Source of the DNA: Acidobacteriota bacterium
GTDB taxonomy: Bacteria > Acidobacteriota > Terriglobia > Terriglobales > Acidobacteriaceae
Direction: 5' to 3'
Length of the DNA stretch: 8,855 bases
Assembly (NCBI GenBank): GCA_021811745.1
Contig: JAJZNH010000608.1
Coordinates: 1-8,855, forward strand
The position numbers were made by a program, and so were the translations under genes. Shown here piece by piece: positions 1-4,955 of this stretch. The stretch's first letter is position 1. Each line of letters starts with the position of its first letter. The notes beneath the pieces were generated by a model, which was given only the letters and a program-made list of their open reading frames with translations, was not told the DNA's origin and did not search any database.

Positions 1-1
1 T

Positions 2-811
2 CTGGGCTTCGATCCCGCCTGCACAACCGTGGCCGATCTCGCCCGTTGGAAGGCGGCTCTGCCCGCCCGCCTTCGCCGCGGATTGCTCGTGCCCCTCGCG
101 GCCTCGCTCGTGGAGCCGCTGCGCTCCATTAAGGACGAGGCCGAGCTGGCCCTCATGATTGAAGCCGCGCTCGTGGGCTGCAAGCTCTTTGATCACATCC
201 TCGGCTTTCTCCGCCCCGGCCTGCGCGAAATTGAGGTCGCCGCCGAGTTGGAACATCAAGCCCGCCTGCTTGGTGCCGAGGGCATGTCCTTTGAAACCAT
301 CGTCGCCTCCGGACAACGTTCCGCCTTGCCCCACGCCCGCGCCACCGCCAACCGCCTGCCCCGCAGAGGCTTCCTCACGCTCGACTTCGGTATAATCCAC
401 AAGGGTTATTGCTCCGACATGACCCGCACCGTTTTCCTGGGCAATCCCCAGCCCGGCCAGCGTCGTGCTTATCAGGCCGTGCTCGAAGCCCAGGAGGCAG
501 CAGTAGCTGCGGTGGCCGCCGGCGTTCGTTGCGGGGATGTGGATGAAGCCGCGCGCAACATCTTGCGGCGGGAGGGATGGGCAAAGGCATTTTCGCACTC
601 CACCGGCCATGGAGTGGGCTTGGAGATTCACGAGCCGCCCAAGATCGGGGCCGCACAGTCCGCCAGGCTCCAGCCGGGCATGGTGGTCACCATCGAGCCG
701 GGAATTTACCTGGCCGGCCAGTTTGGCATCCGCATCGAGGATATGGTGGCCGTAACCCGCAATGGAGGCCAGGTGCTGACGCCCGCCCCTAAGGCGCTTA
801 TCGAGCTTTGA
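2..811 (+). CDS. M24-family Xaa-Pro aminopeptidase, 5'-truncated by the window edge
   Basis: This is the C-terminal part of a pita-bread-fold metallopeptidase of family M24 (Xaa-Pro aminopeptidase/dipeptidase type), a cytosolic enzyme that removes the N-terminal residue before proline. The frame is already open at base 2 and begins with LGFDPACTTVADLARW, which reads like the end of a creatinase N-domain, so the gene starts upstream of the window. A GTG at 29 is in frame but is not needed as a start. Of 269 visible residues, the five dinuclear-metal ligands are all present: Asp128 (LDFG), Asp139 (SDMTRT), His203 (TGHGVG), Glu232 (TIEPGIY) and Glu246 (RIEDMV). A conserved His lies in the SALPHARAT segment. 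The catalytic domain therefore looks intact. The TGA stop is 41 nt before accB, so co-transcription with accBC is likely. PepP and PepQ cannot be told apart without the N-terminus. Confidence 0.9.
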   Translation: MGFDPACTTVADLARWKAALPARLRRGLLVPLAASLVEPLRSIKDEAELALMIEAALVGCKLFDHILGFLRPGLREIEVAAELEHQARLLGAEGMSFETIVASGQRSALPHARATANRLPRRGFLTLDFGIIHKGYCSDMTRTVFLGNPQPGQRRAYQAVLEAQEAAVAAVAAGVRCGDVDEAARNILRREGWAKAFSHSTGHGVGLEIHEPPKIGAAQSARLQPGMVVTIEPGIYLAGQFGIRIEDMVAVTRNGGQVLTPAPKALIEL

Positions 812-843
812 GCTGTACGAAACCGACTGCACGGATGAAAGCT

Positions 844-849
844 AAGGAA
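844..849 (+). promoter_or_regulatory. Ribosome binding site deciding the accB start
   Basis: AAGGAA lies 3 nt (4 nt from AAGGA) upstream of the ATG at 853. The other in-frame ATG at 835 and the TTG at 808, which overlaps the preceding stop, have no purine-rich site in front. The spacing is a little short, so this supports the 853 start without proving it. Confidence 0.55.
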
Positions 850-852
850 CGA

Positions 853-1335
853 ATGAAACCAGAAGATATCGAGGATCTGACTCAACTTATCAACTTTCTT
901 AAGGCTCATCAGGTCGCCGAATTCGATCTGGACCGCGGCGACTTGAAGATACGCCTCAAGTTTCACACCCACGAGAGCGCCCCATCCAGCCTTGGCGATC
1001 TCGCCCGCTTGCTGGCCTCCGCGCCGCCCGCTGTCGCGCAGGCTGCCGCGAGCGTGGTGCCCGCCGCGAACGCGGCCGCGCCTCCGGAGCAGGGCCTGCA
1101 CACGGTGAAGTCGCCCATCGTCGGCACCTTCTATGGTTCTCCTTCGCCCGGAGCCGCTTCCTTCGTCTCTCCCGGCGACCGCGTCGAGAGGGGCCAGATC
1201 CTCTGCATCGTCGAGGCCATGAAGCTGATGAACGAAATCGAGTCCGACGCCTCCGGCGAAGTTGTTAAATGTCTGGTCTCCAACGGCCAGGCCATCGAAT
1301 TTGGCCAGCCGCTCTTTACCATCCGCCTCGACTAG
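853..1335 (+). CDS. accB: Biotin carboxyl carrier protein of acetyl-CoA carboxylase
   Basis: AccB carries the covalently bound biotin that is carboxylated by AccC and then delivers CO2 to acetyl-CoA at the carboxyltransferase, the first committed step of fatty acid synthesis. The 160-residue product (normal for the family) has three parts: a BCCP N-domain (about 1-40, starting MKPEDIEDLTQLINFL), an Ala/Pro-rich flexible linker (about 50-80), and a biotinyl/lipoyl domain (about 83-160). The biotinylation motif EAMKLMNE is intact, with the target Lys124 at bases 1222-1224. The thumb-like loop of bacterial BCCPs is visible around SPSPGAASF (96-104). The start at 853 fits both the ribosome binding site and the usual BCCP N-terminus; a TTG at 808 or ATG at 835 would add 15 or 6 residues. 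It is followed 49 nt later by accC, the standard partner. Confidence 0.96.
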   Translation: MKPEDIEDLTQLINFLKAHQVAEFDLDRGDLKIRLKFHTHESAPSSLGDLARLLASAPPAVAQAAASVVPAANAAAPPEQGLHTVKSPIVGTFYGSPSPGAASFVSPGDRVERGQILCIVEAMKLMNEIESDASGEVVKCLVSNGQAIEFGQPLFTIRLD

Positions 1336-1351
1336 CCGTCGAGCAGAGCGC

Positions 1352-1380
1352 GCTAACTCGCTGACTTGCTAACTCGCTGA
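1352..1380 (+). repeat. 13-bp direct repeat in the accB-accC spacer
   Basis: GCTAACTCGCTGA occurs exactly twice, at 1352-1364 and 1368-1380, separated by CTT (16-bp period). The second copy ends 4 nt before the accC ATG and takes the place where a Shine-Dalgarno site would be expected. The duplication is seen directly; any regulatory role is conjecture. Confidence 0.85.
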
Positions 1381-1384
1381 TCGT

Positions 1385-2746
1385 ATGTTTCGTAAAGTCC
1401 TAATTGCTAATCGTGGTGAAATCGCGCTTCGCGTCATGAACGCCTGCCGCGAGCTGGGCATCCGTACCGTTGCCATCTACAGCGAGGCTGACCGCAATTC
1501 CCTGCATGTCCGCTTTGCTGACGAAGCCATCTGCATCGGCCCGCCGCGCGCCGCCGATAGCTATCTCAACATCCCCGCCGTCATCTCTGCCGCCGAAATC
1601 GCCGATGTCGAGGCCATCCATCCCGGCTACGGCCTGCTCAGCGAGAACGCCAACTTCGCCGAGGTCTGCCGCGCCTCCAACATCAAGTTCATCGGACCTC
1701 CGCCCGAGGTCACACGCCTGATGGGCGAAAAGGAAAAAGCCCGCCAGGCCATGAAAAAGGCCCATGTGCCCATCCTGCCAGGCTCCGACGGCGTTCTTGA
1801 TACCGCCGAGGATGCCCAGCATTGGGCCAGGAAGATCGGCTACCCGGTCATCCTCAAGGCCAAGGCCGGCGGAGGCGGGCGCGGCATGAGAGTCGTGCGC
1901 GCGCCCGAAGAGATGGCTAACCTCTTCCACGCCGCCAACGCCGAGGCCGCCGGCGCCTTCGGCAACGGTGAGCTGTACATGGAAAAGTTCGTCGAGAACC
2001 CCCGCCACATCGAGTTCCAGATCCTGGCCGACGAGCACGGCAACGTGGCCTCGCTCTTCGAACGCGAGTGCTCCATCCAGCGCCGCCATCAAAAGCTCAT
2101 TGAAGAAGCGCCTTCGCTCCAGGTCTCGCCCAAGCTCCGCGAGGAGATCGGCCACACCCTCTGCCGCTGCATGTCCGAGATCGGCTACCAGAACTGCGGC
2201 ACCGTCGAGTTCCTCATGGACCAGGATCATCATCTCTACTTCATTGAGATGAACACCCGCATCCAGGTCGAGCACCCGGTCACCGAGGCCATCACCGGCG
2301 TCGATCTGGTCAAGGCCCAACTTCGCATCGCGGCCGGCGCGCGCCTCGACACAATCCTCCCGCCCAGGCTTGAAATCCGCGGCCACGCCATCGAGTGCCG
2401 CGTCAACGCCGAGCATCCCGAAAAGTTCACCCCCTCGGCCGGCCAGATCACCGCCTTCCACGTCCCGGGCGGCAACGGCGTCCGCGTCGACACGGCTCTC
2501 TACGCTGAAGGCGTCATCCCGCCCTACTACGACTCCCTCATCGCCAAGCTCATCGTCTACGGCCACGACCGCGCCGAAGCCATCGCCAAGATGTCGCGTG
2601 CCCTCGGTCAGTTCATCGTCGAAGGCGTCCACACCACCATCCCTCTCCACCAGGCCATCTTCCAGAATGAAGGGTTCAGGGAAGGGAAGTTCGACACCGG
2701 CTTCATGGAGCGCTTCCTGGCAAAGGGAAACGAATCCGCAAAGTAG
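1385..2746 (+). CDS. accC: Biotin carboxylase subunit of acetyl-CoA carboxylase
   Basis: AccC is an ATP-grasp enzyme that uses ATP and bicarbonate to carboxylate the biotin on AccB. The 453-residue length is normal for a stand-alone subunit. Domains in order are: an N-terminal Rossmann-like domain ([17 protein letters not shown] onward; [12 protein letters not shown] at 78-89), an ATP-grasp domain with the glycine-rich lid [11 protein letters not shown] (160-170), and a C-terminal domain with [11 protein letters not shown] and [13 protein letters not shown]. Residues matching the E. coli active site are present: Lys116, Lys158, His208, Lys237, Glu275, Glu288, Asn290, Arg292 ([10 protein letters not shown]) and Arg339. 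The sequence ends soon after this domain, so no biotinyl domain is fused. The ATG at 1385 gives the canonical N-terminus, but no Shine-Dalgarno site precedes it; the 13-bp repeat lies there instead. Codons are strongly C-ending, as in accB. Nothing indicates damage. Confidence 0.97.
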   Translation: MFRKVLIANRGEIALRVMNACRELGIRTVAIYSEADRNSLHVRFADEAICIGPPRAADSYLNIPAVISAAEIADVEAIHPGYGLLSENANFAEVCRASNIKFIGPPPEVTRLMGEKEKARQAMKKAHVPILPGSDGVLDTAEDAQHWARKIGYPVILKAKAGGGGRGMRVVRAPEEMANLFHAANAEAAGAFGNGELYMEKFVENPRHIEFQILADEHGNVASLFERECSIQRRHQKLIEEAPSLQVSPKLREEIGHTLCRCMSEIGYQNCGTVEFLMDQDHHLYFIEMNTRIQVEHPVTEAITGVDLVKAQLRIAAGARLDTILPPRLEIRGHAIECRVNAEHPEKFTPSAGQITAFHVPGGNGVRVDTALYAEGVIPPYYDSLIAKLIVYGHDRAEAIAKMSRALGQFIVEGVHTTIPLHQAIFQNEGFREGKFDTGFMERFLAKGNESAK

Positions 2747-3191
2747 CTTCGCAGCCGCGCCCGCACCCCGCGTCCCGTATTCCTGAAGCTTCAACGGGCC
2801 GCTCCGTTCATGGGAGCGAACGAAGAATCGGCCACTCGCTCACTGCCAGTCATCCTGAGCAAAGGCCGCCGCGGCGGCGGAGTCAAAGGGCCCGCGGTTG
2901 CTCTCTTCGTGCGGAAAGAGGGTTGCGGCATCCCGGCCGAGGCTTTGGAACCAGCACACGGCCGCCGAACCCTCCCACCGAGTGGGGCGCGGGCTGAAGC
3001 AATCTCCACAAGCCTCCTGGGCCTTCGTCCCAACAAAAGTTTGTGCGCCGGGGATCCAGATATCCGTCGCTCCTCGCACGTGGAACTCAGAAAAGTAGCT
3101 CCCGCCGCCGCCATCCCAATCGTGGTGGCGTGCCGTGGGATCTATGGAGGTCGTTTCCGGTGCCGCAACCGAGTTCGCCTCATGCTGTGGA
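2747..3191. other. Non-coding spacer between convergent accC and the GH43 gene
   Basis: This 445-nt stretch holds no convincing gene. Several frames are open for 60-150 codons on both strands, but their translations are Pro/Arg/Ala-rich, lack ribosome binding sites and mostly run through the probable intergenic repeat described separately. Two mutually exclusive short hairpins just after accC (stem 2793-2798 with 2803-2808, and stem 2800-2805 with 2813-2818) have no U-run, so no clear terminator can be called for either convergent transcript. Confidence 0.6.
2849..3072. repeat. Probable copy of a dispersed intergenic repeat
   Basis: The stretch starts with GTCATCCTGAGC, continues through GGAGTCAAAGGGCCC, and ends near a CTTCGTCCCAACAAAAGTTT and CGGGGATCC segment. 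The core contains a perfect 14-nt palindrome GCCGCCGCGGCGGC at 2865-2878. From memory, the TCATCCTGAGC...GGAGTC(G/A)AAGG pattern is a recurrent intergenic repeat in acidobacterial and some other genomes and is often mistranslated into spurious small proteins. No second copy exists in this window, so the repeat status rests on recognition, and the borders are approximate. Confidence 0.45.
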
Positions 3192-4238
3192 TCATCTCGA
3201 TTTGCCGGTGGTTCCCAGCGCCGCGTGCGGCCAGCCGTTCTGCCAGGTCAGGGTTGAGATTTGCAGCGCGGGTTTGCCGGTAATGGCGTCGTAGGCATGA
3301 AAGACAATCAAGTCGCCTTCCGCCCGCTGCAGGATTGACTCGCCGCCCGGGCCCACCCAGCGGCTGTTGCCCGCCATGAGTTGGGTTGCGCCGCCCTCCA
3401 GCATCGGTTTGCCGGTCTCATCCACATAGGGGCCCGTAACTTTGCGAGACCGGCCGAACATGATGCGGTAAGTGCTCCTGGTTCCGCGGCAGCATAATCC
3501 GTAGGAGACAAATAAGTAGTAAAAGTTGTTGTGCCGTACAAGGAAGGGCGCCTCAATGGCTTGCCAGTCGGCAGGCAGGCCGGGCTTGGCCGGAGCCGGG
3601 TTGGACGGCCTCACGCGCCGGGCGAGCGAATAGAGCGTGGGATCGCTGGCAGAGGGCTTGCCGGTCGCCGCATCGATCCGGCGCATCTTGATGCCGTCCC
3701 AGAAACTGCCGAAAGACAGCCATGGCTGCCCCTTTGCGTCGAGCACGATATTCGGATCGATGGCGTTGTAGTCATCCGCGCGCGTCGACTTCAGTACCAA
3801 GCCGCGGTCCTGCCAGCGGTACTTCGGACTCTTGGGATCGAGTGTTTCGTTGGTGGCCAAAGCGATCCCGGATGTATTTACGCCAAACCGCGAGTAAGCG
3901 TAGTAGAGATGATATTCGCCGTGGAAATAAGAGATGTCCGGCGCCCAAAGGCCCTTTGTCTCAGGGCTTGCTCGCTGAATCCACTCCGGAATCTGCTGAA
4001 AGACATACCCGCACCTTTTCCAGGCGTGCAGATCGTGAGAGCAGCGGATAGGCAACTGTCCTTCCTTCGCGCGCATGGTCGTGGAGAAAACATAGTAGGT
4101 GTCTCCCTCGTGAGCGATCGAGGGGTCGTGGGTAAAGGGAAAATCGCCGCTCAGGACCAACGCATGAGGCTTCTGGCTGAAAAGAGGCGCCGCGGGAATC
4201 AGCAGGAATGCGGTGAGCAACAGAAGAATCTTTCGCAC
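3192..4238 (-). CDS. Secreted GH43 arabinan endo-1,5-alpha-L-arabinosidase
   Basis: This is predicted to cleave alpha-1,5-linked arabinan from plant cell-wall pectin outside the cytoplasm. The 348-residue product begins with a signal peptide (VRKILLLLTAFLLIP, likely cut near residue 21-22) followed by a single five-bladed GH43 propeller. The catalytic triad is visible: Asp38 (THDPSIAHEGDTYYVFST), Asp161 (YNAIDPNIV) and Glu229 (AIEAPFLV). VSYGLCCRGTRSTYRIMFGR (244-263) and His314 (VFHAYD) match the arabinanase subgroup, where that His helps bind the central ion. Length suits an arabinanase with no carbohydrate-binding module. The GTG at 4238 is chosen because AAAGGAG sits 7 nt upstream and the signal peptide then starts normally; the in-frame ATG at 4256 would put that site inside the gene. 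Third codon positions are much less C-biased than in accC or the quinoprotein gene, hinting at transfer or weaker expression. It is monocistronic here. An exo-arabinanase or arabinofuranosidase is the main alternative. Confidence 0.9.
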   Translation of the reverse strand: MRKILLLLTAFLLIPAAPLFSQKPHALVLSGDFPFTHDPSIAHEGDTYYVFSTTMRAKEGQLPIRCSHDLHAWKRCGYVFQQIPEWIQRASPETKGLWAPDISYFHGEYHLYYAYSRFGVNTSGIALATNETLDPKSPKYRWQDRGLVLKSTRADDYNAIDPNIVLDAKGQPWLSFGSFWDGIKMRRIDAATGKPSASDPTLYSLARRVRPSNPAPAKPGLPADWQAIEAPFLVRHNNFYYLFVSYGLCCRGTRSTYRIMFGRSRKVTGPYVDETGKPMLEGGATQLMAGNSRWVGPGGESILQRAEGDLIVFHAYDAITGKPALQISTLTWQNGWPHAALGTTGKSR

Positions 4239-4245
4239 GAGAATA

Positions 4246-4252
4246 CTCCTTT
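4246..4252 (-). promoter_or_regulatory. Strong Shine-Dalgarno site for the GH43 gene
   Basis: On the minus strand AAAGGAG is followed after 7 nt by GTG (4238-4236). This near-ideal spacing sets the start at the GTG, not at the ATG at 4256-4254, which has no site upstream. Confidence 0.8.
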
Positions 4253-4270
4253 GCATCAAACGGGCTTCAA

Positions 4271-4276
4271 ATTATA
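4271..4276 (-). promoter_or_regulatory. Candidate -10 box (TATAAT) of the GH43 gene
   Basis: The minus strand reads a perfect TATAAT here. Transcription would start near 4264, giving a leader of roughly 26 nt that contains the Shine-Dalgarno site. No good -35 hexamer is found at 16-18 nt spacing (4293-4300 reads GGCATC, GCATCC or CATCCC), which suggests a weak or activator-dependent promoter. Confidence 0.55.
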
Positions 4277-4297
4277 GAACCTCCGGTGAGTCGGGAT

Positions 4298-4315
4298 GCC
4301 GCGAACCATCGCGGC
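4298..4315. promoter_or_regulatory. Inverted repeat at the GH43 promoter, possible operator
   Basis: GCCGCGA-ACCA-TCGCGGC is a perfect 7-bp inverted repeat with a 4-nt centre. It sits at and just upstream of the expected -35 position of the TATAAT promoter, where a dimeric regulator often binds. It could equally be an RNA hairpin or chance in GC-rich DNA; no regulator gene lies in the window. Confidence 0.4.
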
Positions 4316-4602
4316 GCCTGGGGCCATTGCATGAACGTCTTCTGTCGCCCGAGCCGGCTCCTTCTGTGTTCAAAACAGCCAGTCATTCGCAGGCTTCCCA
4401 ACCATGCGATTACCCTGGCCTCAACCTCGCCTTGCAGAATATTTCTTCCAGTCTGCTATCTTGACCTGAAGAACGAGAAGTGCGCCGCATCCGCTCTTTC
4501 CGAGGCGACGCGCCAGAATTGTGGTCTTCCCGCGTAAGATCGCGCTCGTTGGGGGCGACATCGAGGCCGGGAGACGGTGCGATCCCCGCTGCAAAATCAC
4601 GA

Positions 4603-4624
4603 GAGATGCGCCTGCGCGCATTTC
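4603..4624 (+). other. Stem-loop in the non-coding region
   Basis: GAGATGCGC pairs with GCGCATTTC around the loop CTGC: 9 bp including one G-U pair, at 4603-4611 with 4616-4624. The stem is seen directly and should be stable as RNA. No U-run follows, so it is not a standard terminator; it could be part of a leader or small RNA, or a protein-binding site. Confidence 0.4.
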
Positions 4625-4862
4625 CTGGGTCCATCGATTGCAAAGCCTTTGGATTCAAGCCGAAGCGGCCATCGGGAGGCAGCGGCCTTGCGTAGAGTCC
4701 AAGAGGTTGTGGCAGTCCAGGCGTTGCCGTAAGTCCTTTATTTTCTAATTTCTGCGAGTAACTATATGGCTTTTCAAATATTTACGCGGCGATCCCTCGC
4801 TCAAGTTGCTGAAAATAGAATATTTGCTCACAGAAACCATGGGGGGTGAGGGCGTGCCTCTC

Positions 4863-4878
4863 GGGGACTGGAGTCCCC
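4863..4878 (+). other. GC-rich hairpin in the presumed quinoprotein leader
   Basis: GGGGAC-TGGA-GTCCCC forms a perfect 6-bp stem with a 4-nt loop, about 80 nt upstream of the proposed TTG start. Runs of G (4841-4846) and C (4875-4880) flank it and could give alternative pairings. A role in limiting translation or transcription is conjecture. Confidence 0.4.
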
Positions 4879-4943
4879 CCGCGCTCATCTTTGCGCCTCC
4901 GCCGCATCCCGTGCCCCCTGTACCATGGCTGTTGACGTCCTCC

Positions 4944-4948
4944 GAGGG
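4944..4948 (+). promoter_or_regulatory. Ribosome binding site deciding the quinoprotein start
   Basis: GAGGG lies 7 nt upstream of the TTG at 4956, and the resulting protein starts straight into a signal peptide. The in-frame ATG at 4839 and TTG at 4806 have no such site and would add 39-50 residues before the export signal. Confidence 0.5.
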
Positions 4949-4955
4949 CCTTCCC

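Larger units (their letters stand above)
4316..4955. other. Long non-coding region upstream of the quinoprotein gene
   Basis: No gene can be supported across these 640 nt. Composition shifts from GC-rich (4480-4700) to markedly AT-rich (4737-4830), where a plus-strand promoter for the quinoprotein gene would be most natural, but no convincing -35/-10 pair is visible. A weaker candidate is TTGCAG (4432-4437) with an extended -10 TGCTATCTT (4454-4462), spacer 19 nt. An 8-bp inverted repeat, CAAATATT (4775-4782) and AATATTTG (4819-4826), brackets 36 nt of the AT-rich part. Two hairpins are listed separately. On the minus strand about 4410-4780 is open but has no start or ribosome binding site. 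Confidence 0.55.

Noticed and set aside
808..852. accB start at the TTG overlapping the peptidase stop, or at ATG 835
   Set aside because: The added residues are not typical of BCCP N-termini, and only ATG 853 has a purine-rich site upstream.
1400..2794. A 464-codon open frame on the minus strand opposite accC
   Set aside because: Same codon-bias artefact: Gly/Asp/Val-rich translation with no domain, while the plus-strand AccC has every catalytic residue.
2793..2818. Rho-independent terminator after accC
   Set aside because: Two alternative 6-bp stems exist but overlap each other and neither is followed by a T-run.
2791..3114. Small minus-strand proteins in the accC-GH43 spacer
   Set aside because: The translation (ending with PLLRMTGSERVADSSFAP-like sequence) is typical of mistranslated intergenic repeats; no ribosome binding site or conserved domain.
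4569..4591. A GGGAGACGGTGCGATCCCCG-like segment resembling part of a cobalamin riboswitch core
   Set aside because: Only this short match is present. The other conserved blocks of the cobalamin aptamer are not visible around it, and the downstream gene is not a cobalamin gene.
4410..4782. Minus-strand frame open for about 120 codons, including GLPQPLGLYARPLPPDGRFG
   Set aside because: There is no start codon near its upstream end, no ribosome binding site, unbiased codon use and no recognised family. It was kept only as a remark on the non-coding region.
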